A stretch of DNA of 34,338 nucleotides from Burkholderiales bacterium (GCA_025350505.1 JANXXS010000011.1:1-34338); one strand, 5' to 3'. Shown: positions 25,669-33,051, counted from the first letter of the stretch. Notes: generated by a model not told the origin, from the sequence alone. Numbers and translations are program-made.

Positions 25669-25765
25669 CGCGTCTGCGACGCGAGAACAAGCAGCTCAAG
25701 CTGGAGCGTGACATCCTGGCGAAGGCTACGGCCTGGTTCGCCGGCAAGGGCGACAAGACGTCCAT
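25660..25765 (+). mobile_element. IS3-family orfA remnant
   Basis: The plus strand encodes RLARLRRENKQLKLERDILA and then KATAWFAGKG, the characteristic C-terminal leucine-zipper end of IS3-family OrfA. The reading frame then continues into unrelated sequence to a stop at 25877. No orfB, no upstream helix-turn-helix half and no terminal inverted repeats are visible. The fragment marks a past insertion at the lrgB junction. Confidence 0.8.
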
Positions 25766-25891
25766 CGCGCTTCGGAGATCGCCGCTTGCGGGTTTCTCGG
25801 CCGAGGAACTCGCCGACTTCGCGCCTAGCCGGTCGCGAGCCGACGCTGCCGGCCGCTGCGCCGCGCGCGTTCCATAGACGCCTAACTTCGA

Positions 25892-25920
25892 TTGCCGAGG
25901 ACTCCTGAGTCCCCTATAAT
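25892..25920 (+). promoter_or_regulatory. Promoter of the YjjJ-like gene with spacer dyad
   Basis: TTGCCG (25892-25897), a 17-nt spacer and a perfect TATAAT (25915-25920) form a strong sigma70 promoter. The spacer contains the perfect inverted repeat GGACTC-CT-GAGTCC (25899-25912), a candidate operator. Transcription should start near 25927. Confidence 0.8.
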
Positions 25921-25996
25921 CGTTTCAATATCGTTTCACTTTTCCATTCAATCGCGCCAAGTTTAGCCAGAAGGAAGCTGATAAATAATCGTTTCA
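25919..25996 (+). repeat. Three ATCGTTTCA direct repeats in the YjjJ leader
   Basis: ATCGTTTCA occurs at 25919-25927, 25930-25938 and 25988-25996. The first two are 11 nt apart, about one helical turn, and overlap the -10 and transcription start. The third lies between the AAGGAAG ribosome-binding site and the ATG at 26000. The pattern suggests autoregulatory binding sites. Confidence 0.7.
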
Positions 25997-25999
25997 TCC

Positions 26000-27421
26000 A
26001 TGACTCCTGATTCTCTCATCATCCTGCTTCGGAAGCGCCATCGCCTCGCCGCCGCTCAGCTGCTGGCCGAGTCGGGCGGAAGCCGGGCCACGCTCATGCG
26101 AACCGTGCGTGCCGCGGGAGACGCGGTCCTGACAATTGGCCAGGCCCGCCGGACCTCCTATGCGACGCGCCGGCTGCTCCGCGGCAGCGCGGCGCCTCTG
26201 CACGTCTTTCGCATCGACAGGGCGGGTGGCTCGGCCGAGGCCGGGCGGTTGCACCTCGCCTACCCCGATGGCAGCCTGCTCCAGTTCGGCGCCAACTTCG
26301 AGTGGCCCCTGAGCGTCGAGATGCAGAACGGTTGGTTCGAAGGCATCCCGTATCCGCTGCAGGACCTGCGCCCCGAGGGCTTCCTCGGCCGAGCCTTCGC
26401 GCGCAACAACGCAGACCTTCTGCAGGTGAGCACGGACCCGCGCAAGTGGTCGGACGACGACACCCTGCACGCGCTGTCGCTCTTGGGCTCCGACCTGAGC
26501 GGCGACTTCATCGTCGGCGAGACCGCCTATCGGCTCTGGCTCGAGCGGCGGCAGCGCCCGCCGAAGCCGCTGACCGACTCGCAGCTGACGGAGGGCTATC
26601 CATCCCTGGCGCAGCTCGCTATGCAGCACGGGAGTGCGGACTCGTCCGCTGGCGGCGAATTTCCGAAGTTCACGACCTTGCGCCAACTCGGCGGCGAGCC
26701 GGTCCACGTCATCGTGAAGTTCTCCGGCTCGGACGACTCGCCGGGTACGGAGCGCTGGGCCGACCTCCTGGTCTGCGAGCACTTGGCTTCCCAGTGCATT
26801 CCGACCCTTCCGGGCCTGACTTCCGCGCGCACGGCCATCCACCGCGCGGCCGACAGGACGTTCCTCGAGGTCGAGCGCTTCGACCGTCACGGCGTGCACG
26901 GCCGGTCGGCGATGTGCTCATGGGCGGCGGTGAACAACGCCTGGCTCGGGCCGGCAGGACGGCCGTGGCCCGAGGGGGCAGCGAAGCTCCTCGAGGCCGG
27001 ACTCATCGACGAGGAGACGCGCGAGGCAGTGACGCGCCTCTGGCACTTCGGGCAGCTCATCGGCAACACCGACATGCACGACGGCAACATGTCGTTCGTT
27101 CCGGGCGGGCCGGGCTTTCGCTTGGCGCCGGTCTACGACATGCTGCCGATGCTCTACGCGCCGCAGCGCGGCGTGGAACTGGTCGAGCGCAACTACGCGC
27201 CCCGCCTTCCCCTCCCTGGTGAGCGCGAGCTCTGGCAACAGGCCGCCCAGGCCGCACTCGGGTTCTGGAACCGAGCCGCTCACGACCGGCGCCTCAGCGC
27301 AGTCTTCCGAAGAACGTGTGCCGCCAATGAGAAGATCCTGGCAGCTGCCGTAGAGGCGATTCCAGGCGGGCGCGCGCCCGAACCGGTGCAGGCGCCGGCG
27401 CGCGCGCGCCGGCCCCGCTGA
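26000..27421 (+). CDS. yjjJ: YjjJ-type HipA-like kinase with own N-terminal HTH
   Basis: A 473-residue HipA-family protein. Residues 1-60 form a winged-helix-like segment (AAAQLLAESGGSRATLMRTV), as in E. coli YjjJ, so a separate HipB-type DNA-binding partner may not be needed. Kinase landmarks are GEFPKFTTLR (nucleotide loop), VKFSGSDDSPGTERW, LEVERFDRHG, the catalytic loop GNTDMHDGNMSF (Asp about 358, Asn about 363) and the metal Asp in PVYDMLPM (about 380). All key residues appear intact. HipA kinases phosphorylate aminoacyl-tRNA synthetases; the target here is unknown. No antitoxin gene is adjacent. The tail is rich in Pro/Ala/Arg. It sits between IS debris and a broken integrase, so it is probably horizontally acquired cargo. 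Confidence 0.85.
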   Translation: MTPDSLIILLRKRHRLAAAQLLAESGGSRATLMRTVRAAGDAVLTIGQARRTSYATRRLLRGSAAPLHVFRIDRAGGSAEAGRLHLAYPDGSLLQFGANFEWPLSVEMQNGWFEGIPYPLQDLRPEGFLGRAFARNNADLLQVSTDPRKWSDDDTLHALSLLGSDLSGDFIVGETAYRLWLERRQRPPKPLTDSQLTEGYPSLAQLAMQHGSADSSAGGEFPKFTTLRQLGGEPVHVIVKFSGSDDSPGTERWADLLVCEHLASQCIPTLPGLTSARTAIHRAADRTFLEVERFDRHGVHGRSAMCSWAAVNNAWLGPAGRPWPEGAAKLLEAGLIDEETREAVTRLWHFGQLIGNTDMHDGNMSFVPGGPGFRLAPVYDMLPMLYAPQRGVELVERNYAPRLPLPGERELWQQAAQAALGFWNRAAHDRRLSAVFRRTCAANEKILAAAVEAIPGGRAPEPVQAPARARRPR

Positions 27422-27430
27422 GGGGCTTTA
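27412..27430 (+). terminator. Possible weak intrinsic terminator after the YjjJ-like gene
   Basis: GCCCC, GCTGA, GGGGC followed by TTTA forms a short hairpin overlapping the stop codon. Immediately upstream lies a perfect 20-nt GC palindrome at about 27394-27413. The U-tract is short, so efficiency is uncertain. Confidence 0.4.
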
Positions 27431-27499
27431 AGGCCGACAAGGAGGCGTGTCGCCAGGGTCGAGCGCTCCGCCGAGCAGGTGGACGGTGCAAGCAGGTAC

Positions 27500-28190
27500 A
27501 CGACGACGCACCAAACGTACGCGGGACGCCCCTTCTGCGGAGGACCAAACTCAAGTCGATGAGTTCCGCATCGAAGTCAGTCCGTCTCTTCGCGAGTCCG
27601 AGTAGACAGCGCGCTTCGCCAGCCATGTGGCGAATGCTTCCCCGCGAGACCCATGGTGTCCCGCAACGCCTTCTCCAAAGCCTCGCGCGACAGATGTGAG
27701 CGGCCCTGGTGACCGGGAAACAGGTAAACGCTGTCTTCGGTTGCATGAGCTGCCAGCGTCGCAGCTCCGATGCAATCTGCTTTGGAAGGATGACCCGATG
27801 GTCGTGGGATCTCCCGCCGCCGCTGACTTTCATCTCGCATCGCTGCGAGGAATGCGCCAAGAAGCGGGCTGACTTTCGAGGTCAAACTGCGCCCATTGTG
27901 CGGACACGACATTGCCGATTCGCGATCCGCTGAAGGCAATCAGTCGGTGCGCCAATCGCACCCCGGGCGAAAGGCCGTGTCCGGAAATACAGGGGCAAGA
28001 CCACGGCTTACCGGTAGCTTGCCAAGCGTCGGCATGACGTCTCGTTCGAGCGCCCGCTTGCTCTTCGTGAAGTGGATGGGGGCCCACTCACCCTTCTGCT
28101 TTGCCAGCCAGGCTGCTGCGACGTCGGCGAACGTTTGCTGGCTGTCTGCCACTCGTTCGGCGCGCTTTGCACGCCGCTCCGTCACGGAGT
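27500..28190 (-). pseudogene. P4-type tyrosine integrase, frameshifted remnant
   Basis: Reading leftward, successive integrase segments appear in different frames. The core-binding domain is QTFADVAAAWLAKQ...VMPTLGKLPV (28185-27980). Next come RLAHRLIAFSGSRIGNVVSA with the first catalytic Arg, MKVSGGGRSHDHRVILPKQ in another frame, VYLFPGHQGRSHLSREALEK plus HGWRSALST with the His-x-x-Arg box, and finally FDAELIDL in yet another frame. At least four frameshifts are needed to join them. The N-terminal arm-binding domain and a recognisable catalytic Tyr are missing. It once integrated the element to its right; it cannot now encode a working recombinase. Confidence 0.82.
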
Positions 28191-28279
28191 TCAGACGCCG
28201 ACGCCACCACTTTCTGGACGAGAAGCAGATGAATCTCGATGGACGTCCAAGGACAAGAATTGCCTATGAAAATGGCAAA

Positions 28280-28305
28280 AAAGAGACCGCGAAGGCGGTC
28301 TCTTT
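28280..28305. terminator. Intrinsic terminator hairpin (bidirectional)
   Basis: AAAGAGACCGC, loop GAAG, GCGGTCTCTTT gives a perfect 11-bp stem ending in a short T-run on the plus strand. On the minus strand the A-run likewise reads as U's. It lies between the integrase remnant and the HTH gene and would end leftward transcripts from the element. Confidence 0.7.
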
Positions 28306-28341
28306 GAGGTGTTCCTGGTGGGCTGGGGTCACTCTAACACC

Positions 28342-28376
28342 GGCCGGAAAGCCGCATGAATGCTCACTTTCTGGCC
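28342..28376 (+). repeat. Nested-palindrome repeat, copy 1
   Basis: Outer arms GGCCGGAAA and TTTCTGGCC (one G-T pair) enclose an inner GCAT-GA-ATGC. Total length is 35 nt. It shares GCCGCATGAATGCTCACTTT and flanks with copies at 28849 (inverted) and 29089. Confidence 0.8.
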
Positions 28377-28403
28377 CGCAGGCGCCTGCGGTTACTGCGC
28401 CAG

Positions 28404-28700
28404 TTACTGCATCGCGCCTTCGCGCCCTGGCGCGTCGGCATCGCCGAGCTGCCCGGCGCCGCCCACAGTCGCAACCTGGCGCACCGCTCGATCGTTGCCG
28501 CGCTGCGGCGCGACGAACTCGCCGTGCAGCCGTTGAATCGCGAGCATTGCCCGCAGGTACTCGCCGACCCAGCGCGGGATCGCGACGGCGCCCTTACGCC
28601 AGCGCCAGACGGTGTTCGGCACCAGGCCCGCACGCTCGCAAAAGTCGGTGCCTTTCCAGCCCAGCGCCGCCAGCGCTGCATCGAACTCATCGGGTGTCAT
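28404..28700 (-). CDS. Small HTH regulator of the element
   Basis: A 98-residue protein. The first 55 residues look like a helix-turn-helix domain of XRE/YdaS-like type: DEFDAALAALGWKGTDFCER followed by AGLVPNTVWRWRKGAVAIPR. The C-terminal 40 residues are unstructured and Gly/Ala-rich. It is transcribed away from the primase-side intergenic region and preceded by the TGTAGAT operator cluster, so it is probably autoregulatory. The exact family is uncertain. Confidence 0.7.
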   Translation of the reverse strand: MTPDEFDAALAALGWKGTDFCERAGLVPNTVWRWRKGAVAIPRWVGEYLRAMLAIQRLHGEFVAPQRGNDRAVRQVATVGGAGQLGDADAPGREGAMQ

Positions 28701-28758
28701 CTCGTCGGCCCTTTCGTGCGCTACCGCTGCGCTTCGCGCAGCGTATCACGTCGCATTC

Positions 28759-28798
28759 TGTAGATCAATACGGCGCATTTATCTACAAAGAGTAGACA
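28759..28798. promoter_or_regulatory. Operator cluster upstream of the HTH gene
   Basis: TGTAGAT (28759-28765) and ATCTACA (28781-28787) form a perfect inverted repeat with a 15-nt gap. TCTAC-AAAGA-GTAGA (28782-28796) forms a second overlapping one. A further GTAGAC is at about 28931. The local sequence is relatively A/T-rich, as expected for a promoter. Confidence 0.65.
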
Positions 28799-28848
28799 TA
28801 ACGCCCGTTGTGCGCGGTTGCGCTGGACACTTGTGCACATCCCCTATC

Positions 28849-28883
28849 GGCCGCAAAGCGAGCATTCATGCGGGTTTGCGGCC
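28849..28883 (-). repeat. Nested-palindrome repeat, copy 2 (inverted)
   Basis: Perfect 9-bp outer arms GGCCGCAAA/TTTGCGGCC surround GCAT-TC-ATGC; 35 nt in total. It is the reverse complement of copies 1 and 3 with few differences, and the best-preserved hairpin. Confidence 0.85.
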
Positions 28884-28949
28884 GGTGCCTTATTTTTGAG
28901 CGAATCTAACCCCGGCGTCTTTTGCACTTTGTAGACTGCACGTCGAAAG

Positions 28950-28958
28950 TTATCCACA
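28950..28958 (+). promoter_or_regulatory. DnaA box
   Basis: TTATCCACA is an exact match to the consensus DnaA-binding 9-mer. It is in non-coding DNA between the regulator and the primase-helicase genes, so chance is possible but context supports it. Confidence 0.65.
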
Positions 28959-29061
28959 TTTCGCCGCGTGCGTTCGGTTCCCGGTTTGCCCATTGAATCC
29001 GCGTTCGCATGACGCGCGCCGCTGCGACGCGCGCGCAGTTGCCGGCCCTGTCGTTTTGCAC

Positions 29062-29171
29062 CGGGAACAGCGGGAACACGGGAACACCGGCCGCAAACCC
29101 GCATGGATGCTCACTTCTGGCGTTCCCGGTGCCTGAAATTCTGTTCCCGCCCGGTCTCGGCAACGGGAACA
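29062..29171. repeat. CGGGAACA iteron-like repeats
   Basis: Six occurrences of a CGGGAAC core lie within 110 nt: direct at 29062, 29071, 29079 and 29164, inverted at about 29122 and 29142. The pair 29142-29149 and 29164-29171 (TGTTCCCG and CGGGAACA) is a perfect 8-bp inverted repeat across a 14-nt loop. They lie 36-146 nt beyond the primase stop codon. Confidence 0.75.
29089..29122 (+). repeat. Nested-palindrome repeat, copy 3 (decayed)
   Basis: GGCCGCAAACCCGCATGGAT followed by GCTCACTTCTGGC matches copy 1 with four or five changes including a one-base deletion. The right arm no longer pairs well. Confidence 0.75.
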
Positions 29172-29207
29172 GCTTTCGCGCCTCCGGCGGCCTCGCGGTC
29201 GACTGGA

Positions 29208-32180
29208 TCACAGCTCGTCGCCGAAAACGCTCGGCTTGATGCGGTAGCACGCCGACGAGGCGATGCCGGGTAGCCGTTGCTTGTCGGTCAGGCGGTCTTT
29301 CTGGTGCGCCAGGTGGCCCCGACGCTGCAACAGCCTGGCGACGGCCGTCGCGTCGAAACCGTGGCAGACCTCGCCCCGGAAAACCTCGGGCAGCACGATG
29401 TACTCGACCTGCGCATTGCGGCGCAGGGCCGTGGCCCCGTACTCGGTCACCGCATCGAGCTGTAACGGCTCGCCGGCCTCGTCGACGTGGCGCCGAAAGC
29501 CAGCCCGGTTCAGCGTGCGCGGCGACTTGTCGTCCATCGCGCGATCCCACCAGGTAAAGCGGCCCTCGCCGTTCAGCTCCAGGAAGCGCAGCACCTGGCG
29601 CAGCATCGCCGCGTCTTCGCCGTTGTCCAGGTGGCCGCGCGCCGCGAGCCATGCCGCGAAGCATCGATGCGCCGCAGACGCGGCCTCGCCGACATGCCAT
29701 CCCGTGATGCCCGCTCGCGTCGCCAGCTCGCCGGCCGCAGCGATCAACGCGAAGCGCATCGCAGCGCGTCGCACTTGCTCGGCCGCGCTCGCCGCCGGCA
29801 CCATCTCATCGCGAAAGCGATCGATCAGCGGCGCGAGTAGTGCGGGCAACTCCGTGTAGTGCGCACTGGCCCATTCGAGCCAGGCGCGGCCAGGCGTGCC
29901 GTAGAACCGTGCCGCCGCGCTCACGGCCGCATCGGCAAGCGCAGCGGGCCCGGCGTGCCCGTGCAGCGTCTCGAGCCCGCCCATGCCGGCGCCAGCGTCC
30001 AGCGGAATATCGAGCATGCGCACTTCCTGGCCAGCGCGCGGCGTCTTCGCTACCGCGTCCATATGCTGCGACAGCGACAACTCACCCGACGACAGAAACA
30101 GCGACCGCCAAGTGCGCCGCTTGCGCGGCAAGCCGCCTCGCGTCGCGCGGCCTTTCTCTTGCTCGTTCGCCAGCATGTACGCGCATTCACCCGCGACGCG
30201 CGGATCGAGCTGGCCGAACTCGTCGAGGATCAGCAGGCAGTCGGAGTGCTGCACGGCCGTGGCCTCTAGCGCGTTGTCGGTCGTGCGCCACCGCTGCATG
30301 TAGCTCGGCCGTCCCCACACGCTCGCCGCGACACGCAGGGCCGTTGTCTTGCCCTGGCTCGAATTACCCCGGAAGTGCACGCCACCGCTTTCAATCTCGG
30401 CAGGTCGCAGCATCGGCCCGGCGAAGGCGCAGCACACGGCGAAGGCCAGGCGCGAATTGTCGACGCACAGCGCGCCGACCTCGGCCTGCCACTGCTCCAA
30501 CGTGCCATGCCTTGCGAAGGTGTTTTCCATGCCGCTTTCGCTCTGGAAAACGTAGCGCTTGCCCTCGGCAGTACCGATGCTGCTATGGGGCAAGACGAAG
30601 ACCGGCCCATGCCAGCCGACGCGATCGGTGCACGTCACGCGCTCCGGCGGACTGCGCGTATCGATGTACTGCGCCACCAGGTTGCGAGCACGCGGGCCCG
30701 GCGCCATGCGCAAGCCCAGGTCGCGCAGCCGACCCGCCCACTCGGCGCCCTCGCCGCTCAGCATCGCCGAAGGCATGGCCCATTGCTTCGGGTTCCCGTC
30801 CGGGTCGGTGAATCGCAGCAGGTAGCCCCAGCCGTTCGCATCGTCGGAGCGCGTCATCGCGTCAATGTCCAGGCGCGCGCACAGCCATGCACGCTTAGCG
30901 TCGTCATCCTTGTCGCGTGTCACGTGCCACACGCCATCCGCGTCGACCTCGAACGGGTCGCGCTTCGGCGGGCCGGCGTCGCCTCCGGGTCCGTCGCGAT
31001 CGGCACCGCCGGAGCCGTCGTCGTCGCCGCCGCTACCGTTGCCCTCGCCGGCGGCTTGGCGCGCCTGGCGAGCCCGTTTCGGGCCTTCCCGCAGCGTTCC
31101 CGACGCAAGGGCCTGCACCGCATCTTCGATCGCCTGGCGCACCGCTTCGGGCCCGGCGTGCTGCGCCAGGTCGTTCCAATCCGTGCCGCCCTCAGGCAAG
31201 CCCTGCGGGACCACGATACCGGCCGGCGTGCCTTCGACGTTTACCGCTCGCGCCGCGGTCACGGCGCCGGCACGGCCGGGATTCTTTCCGGTGCGGGCCT
31301 CGGTCTCGCGATCGTCGTCCGCACAGACCAGGATCGACGCGGCCGGGTGCAACTCGCGCAGCTCGCGCGCGACGTTCGCCAGGTTCCCCGCATCGAAGGC
31401 CACGGCCACCGGCCGACCCGTCGCCTCGTGCACGCTTGCGGCCGTCGCGTAGCCCTCTGCGATCAGCAGCACAGCGGCGCAGGCGGGATCTCCGATCCAA
31501 TGCAGCAGCCCGGTCTTTCGGCCGCCTGGCAGGAAGCGCTTTTCCGGCGCGTTGCCGGCAGGCTTGACGGGCGCGATGCGCTGCACGTTGCACAGCTCGC
31601 CCGTCGCCTTGCGCATCGGCACAAGCAAGGTGCCGTCGACCAGGTAGCGCACGCCGTGGCCCTTCACCCCTTTGCGCTCCAGGTACGGGCTGGCGCCTTT
31701 GTCGCTGGCTTCGTCCCACAAGTGCGCAGCATCGCGCGCCGCTTGCTCGGCGCGCTCTCGGTACTGCGCTTCTTCGGCCGCGCGCTTGCGCTCGCGCTCG
31801 GCTTGATCGCGCGCCACTTGCTCGGCATCGGGCCCAACGCAGGCGCCTGCGCTCGCCTGGCCAGGCTGCGCGTCCGGGAAGCGGAAGCCGTGGCCCTTCG
31901 CCATCGCGAACAGCGTTCCGATCTTCACGCGCCCGCCGGCCTTGATGCTGCGCCAGGTGTCGCGGGCGGCCTTTGTCTTGTAGACCTTCGCTTGTTCGCT
32001 CCAGTCATTCCAAAGGCCGAAGCCATCGGCGCCGAGCTCGGCCTTTACCGCCATGCCGACCTTGACCCATGTATCGCGGTCCACGTCCGGCGGCATGCAA
32101 GCCAGAGCCTCGCGGATCAGCTCGGGCGTGATGACGCGCGGCGCGAGTGCGGGCCTCTTTGGCTCGCGCTTGTCGCTCAT
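29208..32180 (-). CDS. Phage/satellite primase-helicase (PriCT-2, Toprim, DUF927)
   Basis: A 990-residue replication protein. Residues of about 15-90 resemble the PriCT-2 module (DRDTWVKVGMAVKAELGADG, ARDTWRSIK). A charged helical segment precedes a Toprim primase core with VLLIAEGYATAASV (catalytic Glu) and LVCADDDRE. A Gly/Asp-rich linker leads to a DUF927 helicase-like ATPase with Walker A FRGNSSQGKTTAL (about 605) and Walker B LLILDEFGQLD (about 650). This primase-plus-helicase design matches satellite phage P4 alpha-type and ICE replication proteins. Its start overlaps the upstream gene's stop by ATGA. The putative origin lies just downstream. Confidence 0.92.
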   Translation of the reverse strand: MSDKREPKRPALAPRVITPELIREALACMPPDVDRDTWVKVGMAVKAELGADGFGLWNDWSEQAKVYKTKAARDTWRSIKAGGRVKIGTLFAMAKGHGFRFPDAQPGQASAGACVGPDAEQVARDQAERERKRAAEEAQYRERAEQAARDAAHLWDEASDKGASPYLERKGVKGHGVRYLVDGTLLVPMRKATGELCNVQRIAPVKPAGNAPEKRFLPGGRKTGLLHWIGDPACAAVLLIAEGYATAASVHEATGRPVAVAFDAGNLANVARELRELHPAASILVCADDDRETEARTGKNPGRAGAVTAARAVNVEGTPAGIVVPQGLPEGGTDWNDLAQHAGPEAVRQAIEDAVQALASGTLREGPKRARQARQAAGEGNGSGGDDDGSGGADRDGPGGDAGPPKRDPFEVDADGVWHVTRDKDDDAKRAWLCARLDIDAMTRSDDANGWGYLLRFTDPDGNPKQWAMPSAMLSGEGAEWAGRLRDLGLRMAPGPRARNLVAQYIDTRSPPERVTCTDRVGWHGPVFVLPHSSIGTAEGKRYVFQSESGMENTFARHGTLEQWQAEVGALCVDNSRLAFAVCCAFAGPMLRPAEIESGGVHFRGNSSQGKTTALRVAASVWGRPSYMQRWRTTDNALEATAVQHSDCLLILDEFGQLDPRVAGECAYMLANEQEKGRATRGGLPRKRRTWRSLFLSSGELSLSQHMDAVAKTPRAGQEVRMLDIPLDAGAGMGGLETLHGHAGPAALADAAVSAAARFYGTPGRAWLEWASAHYTELPALLAPLIDRFRDEMVPAASAAEQVRRAAMRFALIAAAGELATRAGITGWHVGEAASAAHRCFAAWLAARGHLDNGEDAAMLRQVLRFLELNGEGRFTWWDRAMDDKSPRTLNRAGFRRHVDEAGEPLQLDAVTEYGATALRRNAQVEYIVLPEVFRGEVCHGFDATAVARLLQRRGHLAHQKDRLTDKQRLPGIASSACYRIKPSVFGDEL

Positions 32181-32695
32181 GTTTCGCGCCCAGCCTGCCC
32201 GTTCACGGACAGCAGGCGAAGCGTCTTACCTTTGCCGTTCAGCTCCCAGGCGCACAGCGGTTCGTCTTGCGCAGAGGACAGGTGCCGCACGTTGTCGGGC
32301 GTGATGACGATGCGCATGGAAAAGCCATCGATGAAGTTACCGCCGCTCTTGGGCCAGCCGGTGAACTTGTGCTCTACGGTAAAGCGTCCAGGGCACGAGG
32401 CAACGAATCGACGGATCAGGTCCGCGTAGTACAGCCGGCACAGGTCGCCGCTGGTACTGGGCGGCACCGGCTCGCCCGTCGCTGCAACGAATAGGGTCAT
32501 GCTCCCCGAAGGCCGGAACACCAGGTGCAACTTCCGGCCGCCGGGGACGACGGTGCCGCCGGCAATGACTTGGCTCGGCTCCGTGAAGTCGCCTTCGCGA
32601 ATGAACGCGTCCGGTCGCGACGCGATGTGCCGCTCCGCAAGCTCTGCGTACTCGCGCCCGTCGATCGTGAAGCGCGGCCGGTGTTCACTCGGCAT
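32177..32695 (-). CDS. Hypothetical protein of the replication operon
   Basis: A 172-residue protein that I do not recognise. It has mixed alpha/beta character, no membrane segments and no clear motif; REYAELAERHIASRPDAFIR and SMRIVITPDNVRHL are distinctive stretches. It is translationally coupled on both sides: it overlaps alpA by 11 nt and the primase by the ATGA junction. It therefore probably serves element replication or its control. Confidence 0.75.
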   Translation of the reverse strand: MPSEHRPRFTIDGREYAELAERHIASRPDAFIREGDFTEPSQVIAGGTVVPGGRKLHLVFRPSGSMTLFVAATGEPVPPSTSGDLCRLYYADLIRRFVASCPGRFTVEHKFTGWPKSGGNFIDGFSMRIVITPDNVRHLSSAQDEPLCAWELNGKGKTLRLLSVNGQAGRET

Positions 32696-32960
32696 GACGC
32701 GCCCCTCCTACCTTGGGCACATCGGCCCCAAGCGCAGGCGCCTGCACTTCCGCTTTCAACCGATCCTGAACCCAGCTCAGGATCGCCCCTTCGCTCCAGG
32801 CCACAGTGCGGCCGTGGAGCCGCACATTGCGAGGGAATTTGCCCCCGCGCATCAGCTCGTAGAGCGTTGACTTTCCGAGGCCGGACAGCTTCAACGCCTC
32901 CGGCAGTCGCACGCATCGATCGCGCCGCACGGGCGCGCTCGTTTCTGTAGCTAGTCGCAT
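32685..32960 (-). CDS. alpA: AlpA-family phage regulator/excisionase
   Basis: A 91-residue MerR-like winged HTH: CVRLPEALKLSGLGKSTLYE, LMRGGKFPRNVRLHGRTVAW and EGAILSWVQDRLK fit the AlpA family, activators or excisionases of P4-like satellites and prophages. The frame opens at 33077, but GGAAGGA lies about 8 nt before the ATG at 32960, so this start is chosen. It is the first gene of the alpA, hypothetical, primase operon. The partner integrase is broken (27500-28190). Confidence 0.87.
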   Translation of the reverse strand: MRLATETSAPVRRDRCVRLPEALKLSGLGKSTLYELMRGGKFPRNVRLHGRTVAWSEGAILSWVQDRLKAEVQAPALGADVPKVGGARHAE

Positions 32961-33051
32961 CGTTCGTCCTTCCATGTAGGCCCTCGGGCCGCTGCGGCCC
33001 ACGTCGGACCGTGCTGGAAATTGAATCGATGACGTGCCCTTGCGGCCACGT

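Larger units (their letters stand above)
28745..29207. other. Putative replication origin of the integrated element
   Basis: This gene-free region between the HTH regulator and the primase 3' end combines several origin-like features. It has A/T-richer patches, a perfect DnaA box (28950-28958) and six copies of a CGGGAAC core. Three are tandem (29062, 29071, 29079), two inverted (29122, 29142) and one direct (29164). Two nested-palindrome repeats also lie here. The CGGGAACA sites resemble the GGTGAACAG iterons bound by the phage P4 alpha primase-helicase (from general knowledge). The origin function is inferred. Confidence 0.55.

Noticed and set aside
25880-25886. GCCTAAC as half of an attC site before the YjjJ-like gene
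   Set aside because: No matching GTTAGGC within a suitable distance; a single heptamer is expected by chance.
28300-28340. tRNA 3' end as an attachment site next to the integrase remnant
   Set aside because: No T-loop GTTCRANNC motif or acceptor stem could be found; the hairpin there reads as a terminator.
28844-29104. 86-codon minus-strand open frame in the putative origin
   Set aside because: It runs through the repeats, the DnaA box and the iteron-like sites, with no ribosome-binding site or domain. Open frame by composition.
28342-29122. The 35-nt hairpins as integron attC sites
   Set aside because: They lack the GTTRRRY/RYYYAAC core sites, and the nearby integrase remnant is P4-type, not IntI.
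28342-29122. CRISPR array
   Set aside because: Only three repeat copies, in mixed orientation, at irregular distances of hundreds of bases, with no cas genes.
30375-32429. 684-codon plus-strand frame
   Set aside because: Antisense to the primase-helicase, which has Toprim and Walker motifs in the minus frame.
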